From the IMG/VR virus record IMGVR_UViG_3300028654_000384, positions 1 through 64,000 of that record: DNA of 64,000 nucleotides. One strand, written 5' to 3'. Numbering within the stretch: position 1 is the first letter of the stretch; each line of letters starts with the position of its first letter. Both the position numbers and the translations under genes were made by a program. Below, piece by piece: positions 50,324 to 58,026 of the stretch. Source of the DNA: a virus. The notes under the pieces are model-generated. The model ran no database searches, had not been told where the DNA came from, and saw nothing but the letters and a program-made list of their open reading frames with translations.

Positions 50324-50826
50324 CATGTGTAGTCAGTGCTGTTGATGGTGATAAAGTCGTGATGATGGGTGATCATTCCTATATGCAGACGGATCATCAT
50401 ACCATGAATGGTTGCAAAAAGGTCTTAAAGTCGGGTGAATTCATATGTGGTTTTGCAGGGTTTATTGACCCTGCAATGGCAACACTTAATGCCATTGAAA
50501 AAACACCGCTAATTGGGAAAACGCTTGACGAGCGCCGGAATGAATTACTTGCTAGATTTAATAAAGTTCAACCTGTACGTGCCAATAACACCTATCTAGT
50601 GGGACACAAAGGTAAGCTCTACACCGTTCTACCTAACACTGTGTTAGAGTCGAATGTTGGTTTCATTGGATCAGACGTAAATCTGTACGCAATCGTGTAT
50701 AAATACGCCATCGCGAGGGGCGACAGCGTGAAAGTTGCGCTGGCATCAACAATCGTGTTTGCCGCAGATTATCTGCCTAGATATGTAGTTCTCGATCATG
50801 AAGGACCAACGATTGAAGAAGTTTGA
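50320..50826 (+). CDS. Candidate Ntn-hydrolase (HslV/proteasome-like)
   Basis: A 168-residue protein. It opens MTCVVSAVDGDKVVMMGDHS, the beta-strand arrangement of HslV and proteasome beta subunits, with Thr2 exposed after Met removal as nucleophile and Asp18 as the conserved acidic residue. FICGFAGFIDPAMATLNAIE then resembles the G-x-A-G turn of that fold. Length is close to HslV (176). No HslU-like partner is visible. The gene is AT-rich from its first base, as is the endonuclease that overlaps its end, so it may belong to a transferred tract. Function is inferred by fold only. Confidence 0.6.
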   Translation: MTCVVSAVDGDKVVMMGDHSYMQTDHHTMNGCKKVLKSGEFICGFAGFIDPAMATLNAIEKTPLIGKTLDERRNELLARFNKVQPVRANNTYLVGHKGKLYTVLPNTVLESNVGFIGSDVNLYAIVYKYAIARGDSVKVALASTIVFAADYLPRYVVLDHEGPTIEEV

Positions 50827-51613
50827 CGGCGTTCGCTTCTATGGCTACAAGCACTGGACGCTTGAGGCAGTGCCGCGTTGTTTCAACGTGGGCAAGGGTG
50901 TTATAGGTCGTTCTGACGTTGACCGTGGGCGTAATCACAAGTGGCACGCCATGGTCAAACGCCTTGGTCTCCGTGTTGAGGTCTGCATCGGCCCGGTGAC
51001 CAATGAAGAGGCATGTGCTTGGGAGATTGAGTGGATTGCTAAGGAGAACACTTTCTCAACCAACCACTCACATGATGATCCCAATGACATCGGATGCAAT
51101 TTCACGAAGGGTGGTGGGGGCGTTGTAGGACGTCCTCAAACAGATGAAGAACGTCGTAAACGGCGCGCAAGTTTGAAAGTTACATATGAATCGCCTGAAC
51201 TTCGTCAAGGGCAAAGTGCATTGCAGAAGGATCACTGGTCAGACGATGAACGTAAGCAAGCGCATGTTCGTGGTATTAAGGCTCAAGCGAACACCCCTGA
51301 AACGTTGGCGAAGAAAAGAGCGGCTACAACGAAGAGTTGGGAAAATGAAGAGACGCGGCAAAAGCATGAGGCGGGCAATGCTCGACGTTGGAGCGATCCT
51401 GCTGAACGAGAACGTCATGGTAAGGCAATACAATTGGCTGCTCAGGCTCCCGGCGCTAGAGAACGACGTGTACAAGCCGCGCGTGAAATCAATAGTCGTC
51501 CTGAGGTCAAACGCATAAAGAGCGCAAAGATGACAGCAATATGGGTTATACGCAAAGTCAAGGCGTTTAGAGAAAAATCACACACGTGGCTTACACATCA
51601 ACGCAAGGTGTAG
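50798..51613 (+). CDS. GIY-YIG-type homing endonuclease (VGKG type)
   Basis: A 271-residue protein overlapping the preceding gene by 29 bases. N-terminus FYGYKHWTLEAVPRCFNVGKG, a GIY-YIG variant whose second motif is FNVGKG-x-x-R, followed by a catalytic Glu region (ACAWEIEWIAKEN) and CNFTKGGGG. Lys/Arg/Gln-rich NUMOD3-like helices follow (RRKRRASLKVTYESPELRQG). The end FREKSHTWLTHQRK matches the end of the endonuclease at 34173. AT-rich like its left neighbour. Confidence 0.78.
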   Translation: MKDQRLKKFDGVRFYGYKHWTLEAVPRCFNVGKGVIGRSDVDRGRNHKWHAMVKRLGLRVEVCIGPVTNEEACAWEIEWIAKENTFSTNHSHDDPNDIGCNFTKGGGGVVGRPQTDEERRKRRASLKVTYESPELRQGQSALQKDHWSDDERKQAHVRGIKAQANTPETLAKKRAATTKSWENEETRQKHEAGNARRWSDPAERERHGKAIQLAAQAPGARERRVQAAREINSRPEVKRIKSAKMTAIWVIRKVKAFREKSHTWLTHQRKV

Positions 51614-51625
51614 TAGAGATAGAAT

Positions 51626-51895
51626 ATGGAAAATGAGTTCAAGTTCGCAGACGAAGTGTTTCACCGCCTCGTGCAGATCGTTCAGGAGGCGCTACTGTCC
51701 GGCGTCGACTGCGCCGATCTCCTCCGCCAGATCCGCGTCACCGTGGGTGATGCGGGTGACTTGGTGCTGACATCAGCGTATCAACAGCAGGTCAAGGAGA
51801 TGCACGACAAGATGTTGGAACACGCTCGCGAGCTGCAATCTGTGCAGGCGGGCAACAAGTTCATCGTGCCGGGTGGCAACGACGGTAACAACTGA
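51626..51895 (+). CDS. Small coiled-coil protein
   Basis: An 89-residue protein. A helical N-terminal half (MENEFKFADEVFHRLVQIVQ) leads to a heptad-like helix (QQQVKEMHDKMLEHARELQS) and a Gly/Asn-rich end. Likely oligomeric. No domain recognised. It begins 12 bases after the endonuclease and ends one base before the dUTPase-like gene. Confidence 0.5.
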   Translation: MENEFKFADEVFHRLVQIVQEALLSGVDCADLLRQIRVTVGDAGDLVLTSAYQQQVKEMHDKMLEHARELQSVQAGNKFIVPGGNDGNN

Positions 51896-51896
51896 C

Positions 51897-52271
51897 ATGA
51901 GCGCCCCCATCGACATGCGTGTCCTCTGGGAGCAACAGTTGGCCTTCATGCGCCTGCTGCAGGAGAAGCGCAACTGGCCTCAATTCCCAGTTGACATCTC
52001 GACGAAGCAGGGGCAGACGCTGTTGCACGACATCCGCCATCACATCATGGATGAATTGTTCGAGGCGGGTCAGCACCTGAAGAACGCCAAGGCCCACCGG
52101 GCGACTGAGGTGCCTGAAGTCGACCGTGAAGCCTACAAGGAAGAACTTGTCGACGCCCTCCACCTGTACTTCGAGCTTGTCATTGCCAGCGGCATCTCGA
52201 TTGAAGAGTTGGCTGACGCCTACATGAAAAAAGGTGAAGTCAATGTTGAACGTATCATGCGCGGATATTAG
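51897..52271 (+). CDS. All-alpha NTP pyrophosphatase (dUTPase/MazG-like)
   Basis: A 124-residue protein. Metal-binding helices are visible: DIRHHIMDELFEAGQHLKNA (Asp/Glu positions) and YKEELVDALHLYFELVIASG (E-x-x-D). This is the pattern of dimeric dUTPase and MazG-like enzymes, which hydrolyse dUTP or other NTPs and limit uracil in DNA; the neighbouring ThyX and kinase make that plausible. The ATG at 51897 is preferred to a longer upstream in-frame reading. Confidence 0.72.
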   Translation: MSAPIDMRVLWEQQLAFMRLLQEKRNWPQFPVDISTKQGQTLLHDIRHHIMDELFEAGQHLKNAKAHRATEVPEVDREAYKEELVDALHLYFELVIASGISIEELADAYMKKGEVNVERIMRGY

Positions 52272-52287
52272 GTGACGCCAACTGAAG

Positions 52288-52317
52288 GTGAACTTGTGAC
52301 CGCACCGGTGTTACCAT
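52288..52317 (+). promoter_or_regulatory. Promoter GTGAAC-18-TACCAT, leaderless
   Basis: TACCAT begins exactly 12 bases before the ATG of the Hsp20 gene at 52324. Confidence 0.6.
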
Positions 52318-52323
52318 TGAGGA

Positions 52324-52758
52324 ATGGCACCGAGCAAAGGTTCTTTCAACTACGACTGGTTGGGCGACATGGCTGAGTCGTTCAACAACATGTTTTCACA
52401 GTCTAAGATGTCAACGACGGTGACGGAGACGACTGAAGAGGACAACACGCCGGGCACCTATCGCAATGGTCCTGGCTACCACACCACGAAAGACGCGACG
52501 GGCATGACGTTGGTCATTGACCTGCCCGGTGTCGATCCCACGGGACTCGAGGTGTGGGCCGAAGGTGAGAGCGTCATCGTCGTCAGTGGCAAGAAAGTCG
52601 GCGGCAAGAACGCCTCTTTCACCGCACGTTATCGGCTCGACATCGGTTATAGTACGTTCGCAGCGACGGCGGAAGCGAAGTTAGGCCAACTCCACATCCG
52701 TGTTTTCACGGCATCTCCTTTTGTTACCGTGAAGCCAATTCCCATCGACATCAAGTGA
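52324..52758 (+). CDS. Hsp20/alpha-crystallin-like small heat shock protein
   Basis: A 144-residue protein. C-terminal ACD-like strands: GMTLVIDLPGVDPTGLEVWA (DLPGV is the classic Hsp20 turn), VIVVSGKKVGGKNASFTARY, LGQLHIRVFTA. The N-terminal 50 residues are polar and probably disordered. Small heat shock proteins hold unfolded proteins; several T4-like phages carry one, probably to aid assembly or host protein takeover. The end overlaps the next gene by one base. Confidence 0.85.
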   Translation: MAPSKGSFNYDWLGDMAESFNNMFSQSKMSTTVTETTEEDNTPGTYRNGPGYHTTKDATGMTLVIDLPGVDPTGLEVWAEGESVIVVSGKKVGGKNASFTARYRLDIGYSTFAATAEAKLGQLHIRVFTASPFVTVKPIPIDIK

Positions 52759-53369
52759 TGCAGCCCTTCATCGTCGACCCGGCGACCTACGACAAGCGGC
52801 AGGCCTTCGACGCTGCGTTGGTCTACGTCAAGGCCTTCCTCGACCTCAACGGCATCGCACCCGTCACCGAGTACCTGACGGAGCCCGATGACGCCAAGAA
52901 GCCACCTGGGAAGAACCCGTGGCACGATCGCGGTTGGTACTGGTTCGGCACCGTCTTCGTCAACCTAAAGAAGACGCGGACGCCCGTCAAGGTGCCCGGC
53001 TTTCAATGGTCTTATACGGGTTACAAGGCCGACCTCACCACACCCGGAGTGCTGGCCCACGAGGTCGGTCACCACGTGCACTTTGAGCTCGACCGCGTGC
53101 GTGGCGAACACGTGCTGGGCAAAGTGCGTGCAGTTTACGCGATTGAACCACCAGTGTCTGGCTATGAACCCAACCCGTACGAGGTCTTCGCTGAGTCGAT
53201 GCGACTGTTCATCCTCAACCCGATGTTGCTAGCCGAGGGTCGCCCTGAGCGGTACAGCATGTTGATCAAGCTGAACCTGCAACCACTACACCATGCACCG
53301 TGGCGCGAGGTGTTGGTAAACGCTCATCCGAAGATCATCGCGGCGGCCGAGAGGTGGATTGAACGATGA
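52758..53369 (+). CDS. Zincin-like metallopeptidase
   Basis: A 203-residue protein. HEVGHH at residues 101-106 (LAHEVGHHVHFELDR) is a HExxH zinc site, and Glu146 in YEVFAESMRLF is a candidate third ligand. The enzyme has no signal peptide or membrane helix, so it probably acts inside the cell or within the virion. It overlaps the Hsp20 stop (TGATG), which suggests the two are made together. Substrate unknown. The phage prohead protease is a serine type in T4, so this is a different protease. Confidence 0.72.
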   Translation: MQPFIVDPATYDKRQAFDAALVYVKAFLDLNGIAPVTEYLTEPDDAKKPPGKNPWHDRGWYWFGTVFVNLKKTRTPVKVPGFQWSYTGYKADLTTPGVLAHEVGHHVHFELDRVRGEHVLGKVRAVYAIEPPVSGYEPNPYEVFAESMRLFILNPMLLAEGRPERYSMLIKLNLQPLHHAPWREVLVNAHPKIIAAAERWIER

Positions 53370-54385
53370 ACTTCGACATTGACGCACGGACGATCCTGCA
53401 GGTTCGGCACGGCTCACACGCCTACGGCCTCAACACCCCCACGTCCGACCTCGACATCAAGGGTGTTTGCGTCAAGCCCAAGAGCGCGTACCTCGGTTTC
53501 ACGCAGCGCTTCGAGCAGCAGGAGCACATAGGTGGTAAGGACGCCAGTGATGGCGTCGATAAGGTCACCTTCTCGCTCGACAAGTTCGCCGCACTGGCCG
53601 CCGACTGCAACCCGAACATCATCGAGATCCTGTGGGTCGACGACAGCGACGTGCTGAAGTCAGATGCCTTCGGTGATGAGCTGCGTGGCCTGCGCGCGGA
53701 CTTCTTGTCGAAGAAAGCGCGGCACACATTTAGCGGCTACGCCTTTGCGCAGTTGAAGCGCATCAAGTCCCACCGTGTGTGGCTCTTGAACCCGCCGTCT
53801 GCACCGCCTACACGTGAACAGTTCGGTCTGACGGAGCTGACGAAAGTCAGCAAGTCTGAGATCGGCGCCTTCGACTCGCTATTCAACCTGCACACCGTCG
53901 ATGATGAAGCCACGTCGGCCGAGCGCATCGGTGAGATCGTTGAGACTGCACGCAGCGTCCTCAATGTCGAGCTACCCAAGGACGTCATCACCCTGTTCAC
54001 CCGGGAGAAGGCGTACCGAGCGGCACTAGCCCACTGGGAGCAGTACCTCACGTGGAAAAAGGCACGTAACCCAAAGCGGGCCGAACTCGAGGCCAAGTTC
54101 GGGTACGATACCAAGCACGGCATGCACCTTTGGAGGCTGATGCGCATGTGCAAGGAGATCTTGATGACGGGCAGGGTGCTAGTTAAGCGGCCAGATCGCG
54201 AAGACCTATTGCGTGTCCGCAATGGTGACGTCAGCTACGATGAGTTGATTGAGCAGGCCGATCGCCTCGAGGTCGAGTGCGATGAGTTGTACCAGACGTC
54301 GTCGCTACCTCGTGAACCCAACCGAGCCTACCTCGATAGGTGCATCGTCGACATGACCGATCGCTACCTGACGCTGCACGGTTAA
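53366..54385 (+). CDS. RlaP/YcgL-type predicted nucleotidyltransferase
   Basis: A 339-residue protein. It starts at residues 15-33 with HGSHAYGLNTPTSDLDIKG, the polymerase-beta-type active site (GS, then D28 x D30) of the RlaP family, plus helical C-terminal domain. RlaP enzymes are linked with RNA repair and AMP/nucleotide transfer; phage-borne copies are common. Its function in the phage may be nucleic acid end processing. ATG overlaps the metallopeptidase stop. Confidence 0.78.
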   Translation: MNFDIDARTILQVRHGSHAYGLNTPTSDLDIKGVCVKPKSAYLGFTQRFEQQEHIGGKDASDGVDKVTFSLDKFAALAADCNPNIIEILWVDDSDVLKSDAFGDELRGLRADFLSKKARHTFSGYAFAQLKRIKSHRVWLLNPPSAPPTREQFGLTELTKVSKSEIGAFDSLFNLHTVDDEATSAERIGEIVETARSVLNVELPKDVITLFTREKAYRAALAHWEQYLTWKKARNPKRAELEAKFGYDTKHGMHLWRLMRMCKEILMTGRVLVKRPDREDLLRVRNGDVSYDELIEQADRLEVECDELYQTSSLPREPNRAYLDRCIVDMTDRYLTLHG

Positions 54386-54410
54386 ACACGGCCCCACACC
54401 GGTGTACTGT
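54382..54410 (+). promoter_or_regulatory. Promoter TTAAAC-17-TACTGT, nearly leaderless
   Basis: TACTGT begins 14 bases before the ATG at 54419. No ribosome-binding site is visible. Confidence 0.5.
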
Positions 54411-54418
54411 GTGATCAG

Positions 54419-54910
54419 ATGTTGTTCATTGTCGTCTTTGCCGTGTCACTGCTCACTGCGACATTCTTCGGCCACGCGATTCACTGGGCCCTGCACCAAC
54501 GCTGGTCGCGGGTCTTCAATCGGGCCCACATGGAACATCATTGTGATTTGTACCCTCCCGGTCGCCTGTCGTCCGACAAGTACCGCCTACCACGCTGGTA
54601 CCACCGCGGGGCCTTGCTCTTTACGCCGCCACTCCTCATTATTCTGGCGACGGCGGGTGGGCTGTTGTGGTTGCTGGGTGCGCCGTGGTGGACGTTGGTC
54701 GTCTTTGGCATCGTCTTGATTGGCTTCGGCCTCTTCAACGATGCGGCCCACGACACCATGCACATCAGGCAGTACCCGCTGATGAAGCACAGGTGGTACC
54801 GTAACATGCGGAAACTGCACTACCTGCATCACGTCGACATGAAGACAAACTTCGGCATCGTGAGTTTCACCTGGGATAAAGTGTTCAGGACGTTCGCTGA
54901 TAAACGCTGA
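54419..54910 (+). CDS. Fatty-acid hydroxylase/sterol desaturase-like membrane protein
   Basis: A 163-residue protein. Hydrophobic helices at about 1-20, 65-87 and 91-108 alternate with histidine clusters: H19/H22/H26, H37/H40/H41 (NRAHMEHHCD), H111/H115 and H134/H137/H138 (KLHYLHHVD), ending NFGIVSFTWDKVF. This eight-plus histidine arrangement is that of di-iron membrane hydroxylases (FA_hydroxylase family). It could alter the host membrane or a wall lipid. In phages this is unusual. All histidine clusters are intact, so the protein is probably active. Confidence 0.78.
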   Translation: MLFIVVFAVSLLTATFFGHAIHWALHQRWSRVFNRAHMEHHCDLYPPGRLSSDKYRLPRWYHRGALLFTPPLLIILATAGGLLWLLGAPWWTLVVFGIVLIGFGLFNDAAHDTMHIRQYPLMKHRWYRNMRKLHYLHHVDMKTNFGIVSFTWDKVFRTFADKR

Positions 54911-54932
54911 CGCACACGAACGCAGTGACAAC

Positions 54933-55226
54933 ATGAAACCCGGTGACCTCATCGAGTGGTTTTACAAGTTGAACGGCGACGTCGTTCATCCTCGTGAAAC
55001 GTTGTGGTCGTCGATTGAGCAGCGCTACGTGCCCATCGGGGGCACCCACCTGTTGGTCAGCATCGTCAACGGTGAGCTGACCTTCCTCACTTTGGGGGCA
55101 CAATGTAAGGGGTTGCTCCGCGCGCACGAGGATGATCTAGTGAGCGCGTCGGACTTCGAGGCATCGTGGCGGATTGCTCCACGCGTGAGTGAGTGTAAAG
55201 TGTTGGTGCCTCGTGGTAGGATGTAG
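54933..55226 (+). CDS. Small PGDLIEW-family protein (distant copy)
   Basis: A 97-residue protein, paralogue of the protein at 33251. It reads MKPGDLIEWFYK, LWSSIEQRYVPIGGTHLLVS, LTFLTLG and GLLRAHEDDL, with a longer C-terminal tail (SEASWRIAPRVSE-like and Val/Lys/Arg). The copies are 22 kb apart, so a duplication and move or a shared origin is implied. Fold: probable small beta barrel. Function unknown. Confidence 0.6.
   Translation: MKPGDLIEWFYKLNGDVVHPRETLWSSIEQRYVPIGGTHLLVSIVNGELTFLTLGAQCKGLLRAHEDDLVSASDFEASWRIAPRVSECKVLVPRGRM
55194..55222 (+). promoter_or_regulatory. Promoter TGTAAA-17-TAGGAT, nearly leaderless
   Basis: TAGGAT begins 14 bases before the ATG at 55231. The element overlaps the end of the upstream gene. 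Confidence 0.55.
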
Positions 55227-55230
55227 CTAG

Positions 55231-55488
55231 ATGTGTCCCTATCGCTATGCGCTGCAGCCGTCGTCGGTGCCCCGTCCTCGACGTACCCTATTGGGTCGTT
55301 ACAGGACGTTCTGCCGGCGCGTCGAAGTCTTCTTCGGTCGCCTGCACTTGGGCCGCCTGAAGCGAGACACCTGCTTTGCGTGCGGCAAGCGAGAACCGGG
55401 ACCTGCGAATCGTACGTCACGGCACCGAGATTTTCCTGACCTGTACGACTGTGGTTGCATTGAGAGGAGTTGCTCACATGATCGCTGA
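55231..55488 (+). CDS. Small Cys-rich basic protein
   Basis: An 85-residue protein. It is Arg-rich (RPRRTLLGRYRTFCRRVEV) and has a possible zinc knuckle (CFACG and CGC in DLYDCGCIERSC). It is supported mainly by a promoter directly before its start, since its 3' end overlaps the next gene by 11 bases and its codon use is less typical. Small Cys/Arg-rich phage proteins often bind host nucleic acid or polymerase; no more can be said. Confidence 0.4.
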   Translation: MCPYRYALQPSSVPRPRRTLLGRYRTFCRRVEVFFGRLHLGRLKRDTCFACGKREPGPANRTSRHRDFPDLYDCGCIERSCSHDR

Positions 55489-56011
55489 AGTTGACCCGAA
55501 GTTGCTCTCGATCGCCGCCGCGTTCATCGGCGCGCGCCTGCAGCACGTGCTGCCACGCTGTAATAGCCGCCACCTTGGCCCGGTGTCGACGATCAGCGTT
55601 GAGCAATACAAGAGCAAGTTCAATTACGTACGCATCTATTGCACTCTGGCTGATCCCGACCTGGTGCAGGCAAAGGCTGAGGCCGCCGGGTTCGCAGTCG
55701 ACGCCCTCTTCACGGCCACGTGCCTCAGGCGCGACGCCATGTTCTACCGCCAGTGTTACCTCGACATGGTGACGTTGATGCCGCACCTGCGTGAGGCGAT
55801 CTGTTCGCAGGCCGACTACTACGAGCTGTTGTTCGCCGACGTCGCTGAGCTGCATGCTCACCTCGATGAGTTAGCAATACCTGATCCGAAGGTGATCAAC
55901 AAGTTCGAGCACTATTTCAGGCGGTACGGCGTTGATAGCGTCGACAAGCTGAAGGAGCTGCTGGCATCGTTCTACCCGCCGCCCTCACGCGATACGACTG
56001 TCAACCGCTGA
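55478..56011 (+). CDS. Unknown helical protein
   Basis: A 177-residue protein from the ATG at 55478, preceded by GAGAGGAG. It starts MIAEVDPKLLSIAAAFIGAR, then mixed strand/helix with Cys and Tyr residues and a helical C-terminal half (FRRYGVDSVDKLKELLASFY). No family is recognised. The -35 of the next promoter overlaps its stop. Confidence 0.55.
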   Translation: MIAEVDPKLLSIAAAFIGARLQHVLPRCNSRHLGPVSTISVEQYKSKFNYVRIYCTLADPDLVQAKAEAAGFAVDALFTATCLRRDAMFYRQCYLDMVTLMPHLREAICSQADYYELLFADVAELHAHLDELAIPDPKVINKFEHYFRRYGVDSVDKLKELLASFYPPPSRDTTVNR

Positions 56012-56036
56012 ACAACATCGCCGCGTGGTGTACGAT
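56008..56036 (+). promoter_or_regulatory. Promoter CTGAAC-17-TACGAT, leaderless
   Basis: TACGAT begins exactly 12 bases before the ATG at 56043; the start of transcription would be the A of ATG. Clear match to consensus. Confidence 0.7.
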
Positions 56037-56042
56037 TGTAAC

Positions 56043-56855
56043 ATGACACAATTCGCGTGGGCAACTGATTGCCATCTCGATCACTTGGGTGACGACAATC
56101 AACACTTGATCAAGTTCGCCGAGTCGCTGATCAAGAGCAACCCGACGGGCGTCTTCTTGACAGGCGACATCTCCGTCGCGCGCAAGCTGGTCTTTCACCT
56201 GTCGGCGATCGAGAAGGTGGTGCAGCGACCCATCTATGTCGTGTTGGGCAACCACGATTACTACGGGAGTTCGATTGAGCACGTCCGCAAGATGATGCGA
56301 GAGCTGACCAACGTCAGTCCCTTCATCCGCTACATGCCGACGATGCCCTACTTTTCCCTGACGCAGGCAACGGGCATCGTCGGCCATGATGGCTGGTACG
56401 ACGGCTACATCGGTGACTGGCAGAACAGCTCGTTCAACATGACTGATTGGACTGCAATTCACGACTTCTTGCCCGTCAACGGTGCCAAGTCGACGATCGT
56501 CGGGCTGGCCCGTAAATTGGCCCACGAGGGCGTCCTCCACATGCAGAACGGCATCAAGCAGGCCGTCAAGTACCACAAGCACATCGTCGTCCTCACCCAC
56601 TACCCGCCCTTTGCCGAGGCCCACGTGCACGAAGGTCACCCGGGCGAACAGAGCGTCATGCCATTCTTCACCAGCAAGATGTGCGGTGACATGCTGATGG
56701 CGGCATCGAAGGCGTACCCGAACGTCAATTTCAACGTCTTCGCCGGTCACACACACGGGAAGGTCGACTTGAAAATCACGCCGAATTTGTCTGTCCACGT
56801 GGGCGCCGCGACCTACGGCAAACCCGAACTGCAGGGGCTGGTCGACGTCGCATGA
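56043..56855 (+). CDS. Calcineurin-like metallophosphoesterase
   Basis: A 270-residue protein. Metal site residues: ATDCHLDH (Asp9, His11), LTGDIS (Asp42), LGNHDYYG (Asn70, His71), LTHYPP and GHTHGK. All five motifs of the fold are present and the length is usual for this class. It may cleave a phosphodiester in nucleic acid or a nucleotide signal. It overlaps the next gene by ATGA. The start is fixed by the leaderless promoter. Confidence 0.85.
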   Translation: MTQFAWATDCHLDHLGDDNQHLIKFAESLIKSNPTGVFLTGDISVARKLVFHLSAIEKVVQRPIYVVLGNHDYYGSSIEHVRKMMRELTNVSPFIRYMPTMPYFSLTQATGIVGHDGWYDGYIGDWQNSSFNMTDWTAIHDFLPVNGAKSTIVGLARKLAHEGVLHMQNGIKQAVKYHKHIVVLTHYPPFAEAHVHEGHPGEQSVMPFFTSKMCGDMLMAASKAYPNVNFNVFAGHTHGKVDLKITPNLSVHVGAATYGKPELQGLVDVA

Positions 56856-57139
56856 ACTTCAAGATCGTCATGGGGGAGACCGCTCTCGGCATTGAGCACA
56901 AGTTCGTTGGGCCCGGCCTTTCACAGTACGCGAACGGGGTTCACTTTCTTCAGGTCCCAAACGCCTGGGCGCTCAAGTGCATGGAGGGAGACGAGGTACT
57001 CTCGTGCGAAGAGAAGATTGATCACAGCTTTGGTAAGCGCCAAGCTGAGACAGTCATACAGTTACTCGAACAGGCGTTTGAAGCCGGGAAGACCGAAGCC
57101 AAACGGGAACTGCGCGCCATGTTGGGCATTCACCAGTGA
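56852..57139 (+). CDS. Unknown small protein
   Basis: A 95-residue protein. The N-terminal half is beta-like (NFKIVMGETALGIEHKFVGP), the C-terminal half helical (KRQAETVIQLLEQAFEAGKT). No domain is recognised. It overlaps the phosphoesterase by four bases and the methyltransferase by four bases, so all three are co-translated. Confidence 0.5.
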   Translation: MNFKIVMGETALGIEHKFVGPGLSQYANGVHFLQVPNAWALKCMEGDEVLSCEEKIDHSFGKRQAETVIQLLEQAFEAGKTEAKRELRAMLGIHQ

Positions 57140-58026
57140 GGGTTGAGACCTTCACCGACGGCTACGCCATCTGCGCTGACTGCACCACAGTCGAGACCGT
57201 CAACGCAGTCCGTGAACTGACGGGTGCGATCCCATTAATCATTGCGGATCCGCCTTACGGGCACATCCTATCAGACGCTTGGGACAACCCGATCGAACTC
57301 TCCAACGCCAGCGAGTTCGCGCAGTGGATGTTGGAGTGGACATACAAGTGGTCACAATTGTTGCTGCCCAACGCAGCTTTTTACGTCTGGGGGGGAACGG
57401 GGAAACCTGACTTCAGGCCCTTCTTTCGCTACATCATCAAGGTTGAGGATCAGTTTACTGGCACGGGTGATCCACGTAGTGCAGTCGGCCTGAAACTCGC
57501 CAATCTGATCACCTGGTCGAAAAAGCGGGCCTACGGCGTCAAGCACAACTACTTGTTCACACGTGAAGAGCTGGCTTACTTCATCAAGGGTGATGACATC
57601 AAGAAACCTCGTTGTTTTAACATCCCATTGCTCGAGACATTGCGTGGGTACAAAGGCTATAACAAAAAATACCCGGCAAAATCTGATTTTTACCGTCGCA
57701 CCAACGTGTGGACTGACATCACCGAAGTCATGCGCGGCAAGGTGCACTCGGCGCAGAAGGCCCAACGTGTCATCGAGATCCCGATCGAGGTGCACACGCA
57801 GCCCGGTGAGTACGTCATTGACCCATTCGCGGGTTCGGGCACCACGGCCCTGGCCGCCCGCAAGTTGGGCCGCAAGTTCGTCGTCATCGAGAACGATGAA
57901 AAGACGTTCGATGAGATGGTCGCTAGACTACACGAAAGTGCCATTGTAAACGGGCACGGCCCAAGTGTAGAGTCTGACCATGGACACCAAGCAGCCACTG
58001 ATCGGTCAGACACCGACGTCGACTGA
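57136..58026 (+). CDS. DNA adenine/cytosine-N4 methyltransferase (DPPY)
   Basis: A 296-residue protein, GTG start overlapping the previous stop. Catalytic DPPY at residues 38-41 (IIADPPYGHIL) and AdoMet-binding FAGSGTT at about 231-237 in the DPPY-first order, i.e. a beta-class N6/N4 enzyme. An AT-rich patch inside (about 57600-57690) breaks an otherwise GC-rich frame. The C-terminus has an Asp/His-rich tail. It is likely part of DNA protection. Confidence 0.85.
   Translation: MRVETFTDGYAICADCTTVETVNAVRELTGAIPLIIADPPYGHILSDAWDNPIELSNASEFAQWMLEWTYKWSQLLLPNAAFYVWGGTGKPDFRPFFRYIIKVEDQFTGTGDPRSAVGLKLANLITWSKKRAYGVKHNYLFTREELAYFIKGDDIKKPRCFNIPLLETLRGYKGYNKKYPAKSDFYRRTNVWTDITEVMRGKVHSAQKAQRVIEIPIEVHTQPGEYVIDPFAGSGTTALAARKLGRKFVVIENDEKTFDEMVARLHESAIVNGHGPSVESDHGHQAATDRSDTDVD
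57945..57973 (+). promoter_or_regulatory. Promoter TGTAAA-17-TAGAGT, leaderless
   Basis: TAGAGT begins exactly 12 bases before the ATG at 57980; it lies inside the end of the methyltransferase gene. Confidence 0.6.
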
